Assembly: GCA_017631795.1 (NCBI GenBank)
Contig: JAGBSO010000010.1
Span: 1-59,106, forward strand
Source of the DNA: Clostridia bacterium
Lineage (GTDB): Bacteria; Bacillota; Clostridia; Oscillospirales; Acutalibacteraceae
Reading direction: 5' to 3'
DNA: 59,106 nt
Under the pieces are notes generated by a model, which searched no databases, was not told the DNA's origin, and saw only the letters and a program-made list of their open reading frames with translations. Numbering within the stretch: the stretch's first letter is position 1; each line of letters opens with the position of its first letter. Both the position numbers and the translations under genes were made by a program. Below, piece by piece: positions 1 to 8,157 of this stretch.

Positions 1-15
1 CTAAATTATTGTAGT

Positions 16-137
16 GGAAAATTGAAAATTGAAAGTTGAAAATGAATAGAGCGAAGCGGAATCAAGTGCGAAGCACTTCCGAAACTTTCCATTTTCCATT
101 CTCAACTTTCCATTTGAGCGAAGCGATAAATTATTGT
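16..137. repeat. AT-rich imperfect inverted repeat
   Basis: This stretch holds runs of TTGAAAATTGAAAGTTG-like sequence on the left. The right side carries partly complementary TTTCCATTTTCCATTCTCAAC-like sequence, and the short word GCGAAGC recurs. It has no coding potential. It resembles small dispersed intergenic repeats of clostridial genomes, but copy number elsewhere cannot be seen here. Confidence 0.4.
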
Positions 138-141
138 TTAC

Positions 142-173
142 AAAAAACGCAGGCACATTTCTGTGTCTGCGTT
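142..173 (-). terminator. Rho-independent terminator of the first M28 gene
   Basis: A 12-bp stem with one mismatch (146-157 with 162-173, loop TTTC) is followed on the minus strand by a T run (142-147). It lies just beyond the stop codon of the M28 gene at 186. Confidence 0.75.
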
Positions 174-185
174 TATCGTTAAGTT

Positions 186-1502
186 TTATTTCTTTTCGGG
201 AGTTACATCTTCGTCAGCAAACTTAAGGATTGTTGACATGATGATGTCGTAACTTGCTTCGATTGCTTCGGGAACGAGTCTGTCGTAGCTGTCACGTCTG
301 TTGTGATAGTAATCAGCGGGAGCGGGATCCATAGCAGCAAGACAAGTTGCTGTGATACCTGCCTGTGTGAATGCAGCAGCGTCTGATGAACCGAAGAATA
401 CGTTCGCAAATTCAAGGTCTGTATGACCTGCTTCAATAGCAGCATCCATAACAAGATTACAGAAATCCTGGTCATGTTTTACTGTGCCTGTCATATCTCT
501 TGAGTAAACGTTGAGGTATTCAAGGTCTGTAAGTGTATCAACGCAAAGAACTGCTGTTTCAACACCTGATTCCACATATTCTTTGTAGTGATCCTTAGCA
601 AACTGCTTAGCACCGCGGAGACCTGCTTCTTCACCGTCTGTGATCATTGCAACAACTTCTGTGTTCTTGAAGCTGATACCTGCTTCGTCAAGCATCTTGA
701 GTGCTGTGGCAGCAGCAAGTGTACCTGTAAGGTTGTCGTTTGCACCGGGAACAAGATTCTTGAAGTTTACGAATGCAAACAGTGTGAGCATGTTGAGAAT
801 TGTGAAGAAGTGGAACGGATATGAATACTTGTCCATAATCTGAGTGAACTTGGATTTGTTGCCTGATGCTGTAAGGATAGCTGTAACTGTGCTGAGAACA
901 GCAGAAGCAATACCTGTTACGATTGAGCCTGCCATGATGGGAGTCATGCCCTTGCCCTTACCGTAGTAAGTATGTCTCCATTCGTAAGCTGAGTCGATAT
1001 GACCGTTGATAACGATTCTCTTCTTTGTTTCTTCTGTAGCTTTTCTTGTAGCAATAAGATTTTTACCTGTAACTTTCTTGAAGAGAGGATCACAGAATTC
1101 TTTGTAAAGCAGGAACTCCATAGCTGTAACTGTAAGACCTGCAATTGCAGTTGTACCGACAATAGCATGGGGAAGAGACTTGCAGTTTGCAAGTTTTCCG
1201 AGTTTACCGAGCTTTTCGGGTTTTGCATATTTAAGCACACCGCCTGCTGCAATAGCACCGATGATTGATGCACTTACGCCTTTTGTGAATGCAAGGAAAG
1301 CCTTGGGAGCCATCTTGTAGTCTTCATAATGTGTTTCGTCACAATATTTTTCAAGATCCTTACGGAGCATTTCCTGAGCTTCGAAACATTCTTTGCTGCC
1401 GGGTTCTCTGCCGCCGACTTTCTGAATGATTTCAGTGATTTTGTCAACAGAATATTTTACGTTGTCTTTGATGATTTTTTTATCAAAATCTGCAAACTTC
1501 AT
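186..1502 (-). CDS. M28 family zinc aminopeptidase-like protein with membrane segments
   Basis: A 438-residue metallopeptidase-like protein. Typical M28 enzymes remove N-terminal amino acids using two zinc ions. Visible ligand motifs are NGHID near residue 167, PGANDN near 252 and DGEEAG near 289, with a C-terminal YYHNRRDSY carrying the last His. Hydrophobic stretches near residues 75-90, 112-132, 186-212 and 229-247 interrupt the peptidase fold, so membrane attachment is likely. The start is supported by AAGGAG a few bases upstream. It is a close paralogue of the next gene; the substrate is unknown. Confidence 0.85.
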   Translation of the reverse strand: MKFADFDKKIIKDNVKYSVDKITEIIQKVGGREPGSKECFEAQEMLRKDLEKYCDETHYEDYKMAPKAFLAFTKGVSASIIGAIAAGGVLKYAKPEKLGKLGKLANCKSLPHAIVGTTAIAGLTVTAMEFLLYKEFCDPLFKKVTGKNLIATRKATEETKKRIVINGHIDSAYEWRHTYYGKGKGMTPIMAGSIVTGIASAVLSTVTAILTASGNKSKFTQIMDKYSYPFHFFTILNMLTLFAFVNFKNLVPGANDNLTGTLAAATALKMLDEAGISFKNTEVVAMITDGEEAGLRGAKQFAKDHYKEYVESGVETAVLCVDTLTDLEYLNVYSRDMTGTVKHDQDFCNLVMDAAIEAGHTDLEFANVFFGSSDAAAFTQAGITATCLAAMDPAPADYYHNRRDSYDRLVPEAIEASYDIIMSTILKFADEDVTPEKK

Positions 1503-1644
1503 GTCGTTATATATCTCCTTACATAGTTATTTATTTTAGATTATATTAGACTTAATGATTAGTCAATAATCCGGTCAAAAGCTTCATTTTATTTTAACAT
1601 TATGTTTACAAAGTATTAACAAATGGTTATTAAAATCCACATGT

Positions 1645-2964
1645 TTAATCATTTTCTTCAGGCTTGATATCTTCATCTGCAAAGTTGAGAATTGATGCCA
1701 TAATGATGTCAAAACCTGCTTCGATTGTCTTCGGTTCAAGCCTGTCATAGCTGTCAAGTCTGTTATGATAATAATCTGCAGGAGCGGGATCCATAGCTGC
1801 AAGACATGTTGCAGAAATACCTTCCTGAGAGAATGCAGCAGCGTCTGATGAGCCGAAGAAAACATTTGCAAATTTAAGTCCGTCATAGCCTGCTTCCTTA
1901 GCTGAATCCATAACAAGTTTACAGAATTTCGGATCATGTTTTACAGTGCCAGACATATCTCTGTTGTAAACATTCAGGAAGTCAAAATCTGTGAGAGTAT
2001 CAACGCAGAGAACCGATGTTTCAACACCTGATTCAACATAGTCTTTGTAATGATCTTTTGCAAACTGTTTTGCACCACGAAGACCTGCTTCTTCACCGTC
2101 TGTGATCATTGCAACAACTTCTGTATTTCTGAATTTTATGCCTGCTTCGTCAAGCATTTTAAGAGCTGTTGCAGCAGCCATTGTACCTGTCAGATTATCG
2201 TTGGCACCGGGTACAACTCTCTTGAAATCAATGAACAGATAAAGCGTTATCATGTTCAGCAGTGTGAAGAAATGGAACAGATATCCCTTGTCTGAAATAA
2301 AATCTGTGAAAGCGTTCTTTTTACCTGCCAGTTCAGTGATTGTTGAAATCGTAGACATAACAGCAGATGCTATCAATGAAACAATTGTACCTGCCATAAG
2401 GGGAGTCATGCCCCAACCTTTTCCGTAGTATGTATGACGGCATTCAAAGGCTGAATCAATATGACCGTTGATAACAATTCTCTTCTTTGTTTCTTCTGTG
2501 GCTTTTCTTGTGGCTATAAGATTTCTGCCTGTAACTTTTTTGTAAAGAACATCTGTAAACTGTTTGTAAAGAAGAAATTCAAGTGCAGTAACACCAAGAC
2601 TTGCTAATGAAACACCGCTGACAACAGCATGAGGCATTGCCTTGTTTTTTGCCAGTTTTCCGAGTTTACCGAGCTTTTCGGGATTTGTATATTTCAGCAC
2701 ACTGCCCGTAACGATTGCACCGATTGTGGCAACACTGATTGATTTTGTGAAATGCTGGAATGCTCTCGGAGCCATTCTGTATGTTTCGTAATGAGTTTCA
2801 TCTGCATATTTGTCAAGGTCCTTGCGAAGAAGCTCCATAGCTGCAAAAGCTTCGGGACTTGCCGATTCTCTGGGACCTACTTCCTTGATGATTTCAGTGA
2901 TTTTATCAACTGCATACTGAACATTATCTTTTATGATTTTTTTATCAAAGTCTGCAAATTTCAT
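1645..2964 (-). CDS. M28 family zinc aminopeptidase-like protein, second paralogue
   Basis: A 439-residue paralogue of the neighbouring M28 protein, similar along its whole length and starting with the same MKFADFDKKIIKDNVQY-type N-terminus. The metal motifs NGHID, PGANDN and DGEEAG and the C-terminal YYHNRLDSYDRL are all present, so both copies look catalytically intact. The same hydrophobic inserts occur. The start has AAAGGAGAAATC directly upstream. The two genes are separated by about 140 AT-rich bases and probably arose by tandem duplication. Different substrates are possible but not visible. Confidence 0.85.
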   Translation of the reverse strand: MKFADFDKKIIKDNVQYAVDKITEIIKEVGPRESASPEAFAAMELLRKDLDKYADETHYETYRMAPRAFQHFTKSISVATIGAIVTGSVLKYTNPEKLGKLGKLAKNKAMPHAVVSGVSLASLGVTALEFLLYKQFTDVLYKKVTGRNLIATRKATEETKKRIVINGHIDSAFECRHTYYGKGWGMTPLMAGTIVSLIASAVMSTISTITELAGKKNAFTDFISDKGYLFHFFTLLNMITLYLFIDFKRVVPGANDNLTGTMAAATALKMLDEAGIKFRNTEVVAMITDGEEAGLRGAKQFAKDHYKDYVESGVETSVLCVDTLTDFDFLNVYNRDMSGTVKHDPKFCKLVMDSAKEAGYDGLKFANVFFGSSDAAAFSQEGISATCLAAMDPAPADYYHNRLDSYDRLEPKTIEAGFDIIMASILNFADEDIKPEEND

Positions 2965-3094
2965 ATGATTTCTCCTTTTACGGTTAATTTACGGATATCA
3001 CATTTTAATTATATTGATGAGCAGTTTTTGCGTCAATAAAACAGATTGTTTCTTCTTTATATTTTTACAGTCTGTTTACAAAGTGAGCCAAAAA

Positions 3095-4594
3095 TCACCA
3101 ATTATATCTGACTTCTTCTCCGTCAATTTTCCAGATTTCGGGAACTCTGTTTTCAAAGATATCAACAGGTCTTATAGTGTGTCTCTTGTGGAAAACTCTG
3201 TAAGCTTCTGCAAGGTCCTTTTTCTTGTCATCGCTGATGTCATAGGGTGCAGAGATGAAAAGGGGGGTGTTGCTGTAAGAAAGAAGATGAAGCCACTGTT
3301 TATTCAGTTCCCAGGGAATGATTTCACCAAGAATGCCGACACAGTCTGCATCGCACATATAGAAGTTTTCGTTCTGTGCAAGACGGAAAGCGAGTGTGTT
3401 TACACCGTTTTCTCTTGTTCTGTCCCATTCTCTGCCGCTTGTGTCGTCACCTGTTCTGTAAAGCTGAACCATTCCTGCAGAAAGATGTGAAACTGTGTTA
3501 CAGCCGATTATAATCATGTCACCGCAAACGTCTTTTACCAATCTGTAAAAATCAAGAGTGATTTCAGCATTGGTTTTTGTTTTGTCATAGAAGTGCCAGT
3601 CATCAACTTTTGTGATAACGGAATCAAGATTTGCACCGTAATCTCCGAAAAGGTCAACCGTTGAGAAATCATGCTTCAGAAGTTCATAACCCCAGCCTTT
3701 TATGCGTTCAATGTCTTCTCTGATAAATGCCTGCGTGTCGGGATGTGTGGGGTCGAGATATCTTCTTTTTCCGCTTCTGAAAATTCTCATTTCGTCGGTG
3801 ATGGATTCATCTCTGTTGTGCAGAAGTCTTACCCATATACCGGGTCTTGCACCCATTTCTCTGATTTCATCGGCAAGTTTTTTCATGTCACCGAATTTTT
3901 CGTTGGCAATCCAGGGACCTTCTGTTGAATTGATCTGCCAGCAGTCGTCAATAACTTCAAACGGTCTGTTTTCAATGCCTTCTGCAAGTTCAACCTGAAG
4001 TTTTGTGTCGGAGATAATTTCTTCATAACTGCTCTTGCCGTATGCGTAATACCAGTTGTTTCCGCCGTAAATAAGTTCTTTCGGCAGAAATGGATTGTCG
4101 CACAATGTTTTGCAGTAGTCATTCAGACATTCATAGACATCTGCTGAATCATATTTTTTATAAACGAATGTTGCAGCATGAAGTTTTCTGCCGTTAAGAT
4201 GCACACCGTTACCGCCGTTACGGCAGTCAATGAGAGCAAAAATACCGTCTTTTGTGTATCGGAAGCTTACAAATGAATTTGTACCTGTTTTTACCCCGAA
4301 ACACATACACTTTTCCTTGTCCGTAGCGATGAAATACCAGGGCATCCATCGGTCATTATTTTTGAGTTTCAGGAATTCAAGGTCTCTGTAACTTCTTTCC
4401 CATGCGTCTCCGAGAACAAAAATATCGTCATTGCTGCTGAATTTCCACTCAAGTTCAATGAATTTTACCTTGTCTGAATCAGCTGTGACATACAAATCAA
4501 TTCTGTCACCGTCGATGACTGTTTCAACAACGGTATCAGTGCATTCATTATCGCAGATGATTTTTTTTGTATAGTCTTTTAAGTCAAATATCAT
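3095..4594 (-). CDS. Alpha-galactosidase-like glycoside hydrolase (GH36-type, clan GH-D)
   Basis: A 499-residue protein with a beta-rich N-terminal part and a TIM-barrel catalytic part. The motif GYELLKHDF near residue 309 carries the likely nucleophile Asp, and YRTGDDTSG near residue 383 the likely acid/base Asp. IDDCWQ and GARPGIWVRLL are further GH36/GH27-type barrel motifs. There is no signal peptide, so it probably acts on imported oligosaccharides. I chose the ATG at 4594 because AAAGGG lies about 10 bases upstream. A longer reading to 4657 would begin inside the promoter -35 box. The exact substrate is inferred. Confidence 0.8.
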   Translation of the reverse strand: MIFDLKDYTKKIICDNECTDTVVETVIDGDRIDLYVTADSDKVKFIELEWKFSSNDDIFVLGDAWERSYRDLEFLKLKNNDRWMPWYFIATDKEKCMCFGVKTGTNSFVSFRYTKDGIFALIDCRNGGNGVHLNGRKLHAATFVYKKYDSADVYECLNDYCKTLCDNPFLPKELIYGGNNWYYAYGKSSYEEIISDTKLQVELAEGIENRPFEVIDDCWQINSTEGPWIANEKFGDMKKLADEIREMGARPGIWVRLLHNRDESITDEMRIFRSGKRRYLDPTHPDTQAFIREDIERIKGWGYELLKHDFSTVDLFGDYGANLDSVITKVDDWHFYDKTKTNAEITLDFYRLVKDVCGDMIIIGCNTVSHLSAGMVQLYRTGDDTSGREWDRTRENGVNTLAFRLAQNENFYMCDADCVGILGEIIPWELNKQWLHLLSYSNTPLFISAPYDISDDKKKDLAEAYRVFHKRHTIRPVDIFENRVPEIWKIDGEEVRYNW

Positions 4595-4628
4595 AATAAA
4601 ACATCCCTTTGCGGTAAATTTTATGTAC

Positions 4629-4657
4629 ATTATAACATCAGAAACAACGGTTTTCAA
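4629..4657 (-). promoter_or_regulatory. Sigma-A type promoter of the GH36-like gene
   Basis: On the minus strand TTGAAA (4652-4657) and TATAAT (4629-4634) are separated by exactly 17 bases, about 35 bases upstream of the chosen start. This supports the shorter start of the gene. Confidence 0.75.
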
Positions 4658-4690
4658 CAGTTCACAGACAAAAAACTCATTAAATAACTG

Positions 4691-4719
4691 TTGACATTTA
4701 TATGGTGTTGAATTATAAT
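4691..4719 (+). promoter_or_regulatory. Promoter of tRNA-Ala
   Basis: TTGACA (4691-4696), a 17-base spacer and TATAAT (4714-4719), 17 bases before the mature 5' end of the tRNA. Both boxes match the sigma-A consensus. Confidence 0.85.
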
Positions 4720-4736
4720 AAAATAAATCTGAATAC

Positions 4737-4812
<76 letters not shown>

Positions 4813-4813
4813 A

Positions 4814-4848
4814 AAAAAGAAGCAAGTCGATGACTTGCTTCTTTTTTT
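4814..4848 (+). terminator. Terminator of tRNA-Ala
   Basis: A long stem, GAAGCAAGTC with GACTTGCTTC, is followed by eight T, directly after the tRNA CCA. The preceding A run may let it act on the other strand too. The 140 bases from here to the next gene (4850-4988) show nothing recognisable. Confidence 0.9.
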
Positions 4849-4988
4849 TATCCAATCTTAAGCTTTGATTGTTTGCAAAACTATAAAATTAAGATGAATT
4901 TCAATTTTGCCAAATAAATATAAGAAAGATTTTGTTGAATAACTGAGCTCAACATAGATATGAAAACAAGCAAGAGGTTATTGCCGTT

Positions 4989-7160
4989 TTAATTGTTTAG
5001 TTTATCCTCAACAAAGACTAAACCATTGCCTTCACCATAAATATACATTTCTTCCATTGCCGATATCAGCTCGGACATTTTAAAGTTTTTCAAGTCAACA
5101 TTCAAATAACAATAGTACGTATTATTACCGTTGTCGATACCAAGCCAGGCTGCAGAGCCATCAACCGGCACAAAAACGCAGTATTGGTCATACTCCTGAC
5201 CGATTCCCATACGCACAAGATATGCAAATGTTGATATTTCTTCAATATAAAGCGGTTCTTCTAAAGCAACGAAATCATATGAAATTCCTTCACCTAAAGA
5301 ATGTTGTAAAATATAGTCGGCAAGCAACATGTATGTTTTGCCACCCATGATTTCTACTACAATTGAAACAGCTGCATTCGCTGTTATTGTGCCGTCACCG
5401 GGGGTAGGAGTGAATTTTTCTATAATTTCTATACCTTGTGTAACAGTACCGATTCTTGTTCCTTTTTGTCTGATGACTTTAATTAAAAGATCTGTATTCC
5501 AATCATTTGCATTTTTGCTTACTTCATCAGGTAAATAGCCATCAATACCGGACTCAAGAGCTATAAGCAGATTTGCTATTTTATCATTTTTCTCTTTCAT
5601 CTTAGTTAACATTTCTTGTTTGCTTGCTTCTTCAATTTTAGGAGCGGAGTTTACGGATGACATAGCATATTCTCTGGCAATGCTTGAAAACTTTAAATAT
5701 GCATAAGCGTATTGGGAAGTAGCTTTTATCTGGTTTACACTAACACTATCTTCGCCAAAAACAGAGTTGATATATTTTTTCATAGTTTCCTTTGCATCAT
5801 TCTGGTAGCCTATAGCGTGTTCTGAAAGAGTGTATGACTCAGCAATATTCTTAGAAAGTAAAGACCAGAACAGATTTGCCGGTAACATAGCAATAGCAAC
5901 TAATGGCACTCTTGTTAAAGCACCCTTTGCTACTAATTCTAAAAAATGATCCTCTAAATACATTCCAAGGCTATCTGTAACACTATCATATTCAGCTGTA
6001 GCAAAGTCATGAAGAGTTCTGTCGGTTGTTAAAGTACATGAAGCGGCATAAGATTCTAAGCTTTTTGCTGCATATTCACCTTTGTTGCAAACAGCTACAT
6101 AATAACTGATATACTCAAGTATCGGTAAAACATAATCAGTAATATTACTTATGGAATTAACTTTTTTACCAAAACTGGTTATGAAAGAACTTGCCCGCGT
6201 TTTATTTTTCTCCAGACTGCTAATGCAAGATTTTAATTTTTTACAATTTTTGAAAAGAGCTGTTTCTGAAGTATCCTTAAGAAATTTAATTAAGCGGTCA
6301 TATGACAAAAATTTGCTTCCGTCAGATGATAAATTCTTACTTATGGTATCACTGGAGCCCACAATAGAATCAATAGCAGTATATGGAATAGAATTGCTTA
6401 TATGATCAATTTCAGTTGCAGAAGGAGAGGTAAATAATGTTGCAATTTCCCGGGCATATTCATTGTTGACAGGGGCATCTGACCGTGTTAATAAACTAAG
6501 CCATTGGTTTCCGTTTAAGGTGAGAAGACCGGCAACGGTATTGATGAGTTTCGAACGTTCATGCTGAAACAGACGTTGAGATTCAGAATATCCCAATTCT
6601 GTTACCCAGTCAAAAGCATAGTTGTCAATCATGCTTAAACTTGAAAGAACCATAAGCTGGGAAACAGCAGGAGTTTCAATAATAAGTTGACCGGACTTAT
6701 CAGTGTGATATGAAATGTTAAAAAGTCTGAAAGTGAATTCCAACGGAAGCCACGTAACATTATTTTTGAACAATGACGGAACAGGTGCTTCATATTCAAG
6801 CATTGACCCACCGGCATATACCAGAACCCTGTTTGTGTTGAGTTCAAAAATAACAACATAACCAAAGTGTTTATTTATTATTGAACATTGTGTGGTTGTC
6901 TGAGCATAACTATACTCAAAATAATTAAGTTCAAGAAATAACTTGAGATCTTCAGCCTTGATATAGACAGTGGAACTGTCTCCGGGGATCATTAATGTTG
7001 CCGGAAGTATATTTTTTAATCCTGTTTCTGCATAAGTGAATGGCAAATCCAGTTCATAATATGTATCACGTGCGGAAGTTGCTTCATCAGCAAAAGCTGT
7101 TACTGTTGATGAAAATATTATAATTAACGCAAGCAATACAGAAATTATTCTTTTTTTCAT
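4989..7160 (-). CDS. Exported 723-residue protein with copper-amine-oxidase-like N-terminal domain
   Basis: The N-terminus is a typical signal peptide: MKKR, a hydrophobic core, then AFADEA as likely cleavage site near residue 25. Residues of roughly 40-170 resemble the small stalk domain of copper amine oxidases, a cell-surface module of Firmicutes with the pattern 'VYAGGSMLEYEAPV ... WLPLEF ... LIIETP'. The remaining 550 residues match nothing I recognise and are mostly helical. The start overlaps the upstream zinc-ribbon gene by four bases (ATGA), so the two are translationally coupled. Function unknown. Confidence 0.75.
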   Translation of the reverse strand: MKKRIISVLLALIIIFSSTVTAFADEATSARDTYYELDLPFTYAETGLKNILPATLMIPGDSSTVYIKAEDLKLFLELNYFEYSYAQTTTQCSIINKHFGYVVIFELNTNRVLVYAGGSMLEYEAPVPSLFKNNVTWLPLEFTFRLFNISYHTDKSGQLIIETPAVSQLMVLSSLSMIDNYAFDWVTELGYSESQRLFQHERSKLINTVAGLLTLNGNQWLSLLTRSDAPVNNEYAREIATLFTSPSATEIDHISNSIPYTAIDSIVGSSDTISKNLSSDGSKFLSYDRLIKFLKDTSETALFKNCKKLKSCISSLEKNKTRASSFITSFGKKVNSISNITDYVLPILEYISYYVAVCNKGEYAAKSLESYAASCTLTTDRTLHDFATAEYDSVTDSLGMYLEDHFLELVAKGALTRVPLVAIAMLPANLFWSLLSKNIAESYTLSEHAIGYQNDAKETMKKYINSVFGEDSVSVNQIKATSQYAYAYLKFSSIAREYAMSSVNSAPKIEEASKQEMLTKMKEKNDKIANLLIALESGIDGYLPDEVSKNANDWNTDLLIKVIRQKGTRIGTVTQGIEIIEKFTPTPGDGTITANAAVSIVVEIMGGKTYMLLADYILQHSLGEGISYDFVALEEPLYIEEISTFAYLVRMGIGQEYDQYCVFVPVDGSAAWLGIDNGNNTYYCYLNVDLKNFKMSELISAMEEMYIYGEGNGLVFVEDKLNN

Positions 7161-8032
7161 TTTAATGCAGCCTCCAGATCTTCTGATATTTCGTCATAAA
7201 TAGTGTTATAGGCTGAGTTGATACCACCGCTTACTGCGTTTGCAAAATCAAGTGCCATATAGTTTCCTGTCCAGCTGAACAAACCATCATGAGCGTAATC
7301 AATTATTACAACCTGTGTTCTCTCAGGCGCATCAGGAATATATGCTATCATATCTGCAAGGAGTGTTTCTTCTGTATATTCCTTATTTTCATCAAGGTTT
7401 ATGAGCCAGGATTCCATATCAGGTGCTGTAATTGTATATTCAACACTTTTCTGCCCAAACCAACCGTTAACCTTGTTTCTTTCAACTCTGATGTGTGGAA
7501 TAATTTCAGACATCAACGGGCCGTAACCAGCCGTGTCTGGGTCTTCGCCCAACATCTCTACAACATAATCCGGAAGCTCTGCATATTTATTGTAATGAGC
7601 ACCCGGTACATCCAAACTTCCCGAATTAAGGGTTTCAAGGTCTTTATTTGTGTGAAGAGTCAGTGTTACCTGATTGCCTACAGCAAACCAAATGCCAAAA
7701 AGCAGGATAACAGAACAAATAAAAATAACAAGTTTTATCAAAGTCTTTTTGCGATTCTTTTCCTTTCTTACTTTTTGTTTTACTTTTTTTTGTTTCGGTT
7801 GCTTTGTTTTTTTATTGTCAGCAGGTGGGTATGGTTGTTGCGGATTGTATCCCGTAGTAACAGGTGGATTATTAGTGTGTATGGGTGGGTATGTAGGAGT
7901 GTTCTGCTGCGGAGCAGATGTTACTTGTGGTGCAATCAGTGTTGCTGATTCTTGTAAAAGACCGCCACATTGTCCGCAAAAAGTATCAGACGGATTTCCT
8001 ATAATTCTGCAATTAGGGCATATTTTGCTCAT
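7157..8032 (-). CDS. Zinc-ribbon membrane protein
   Basis: A 291-residue protein starting MSKICPNCRI. An N-terminal zinc ribbon (CPNC with CGQC about 12 residues later) is followed by a Pro/Gln-rich linker, a lysine-rich stretch and one membrane span (LVIFICSVILLFGIWFAVG). An extracellular-type C-terminal domain of about 150 residues follows. The ATG at 8032 has AAGGAGA at good distance, so the upstream in-frame extension is not used. The gene lies 125 bases after the TIR-MORN gene and is coupled to the exported-protein gene. Zinc-ribbon plus single-span proteins are common clostridial surface or sensing proteins; its role is not known. Confidence 0.75.
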   Translation of the reverse strand: MSKICPNCRIIGNPSDTFCGQCGGLLQESATLIAPQVTSAPQQNTPTYPPIHTNNPPVTTGYNPQQPYPPADNKKTKQPKQKKVKQKVRKEKNRKKTLIKLVIFICSVILLFGIWFAVGNQVTLTLHTNKDLETLNSGSLDVPGAHYNKYAELPDYVVEMLGEDPDTAGYGPLMSEIIPHIRVERNKVNGWFGQKSVEYTITAPDMESWLINLDENKEYTEETLLADMIAYIPDAPERTQVVIIDYAHDGLFSWTGNYMALDFANAVSGGINSAYNTIYDEISEDLEAALK

Positions 8033-8157
8033 AAAATTGTCTCCTTTTTTTTGTGCATGTTTGACATCACACTTCATCGTGTAAAAATAGCTTTCGCAAT
8101 AATGATATCCACGGCTTTTTCGTGATTTGCCGGTTTTTAAAGTGTGTGTGTTGTTTA

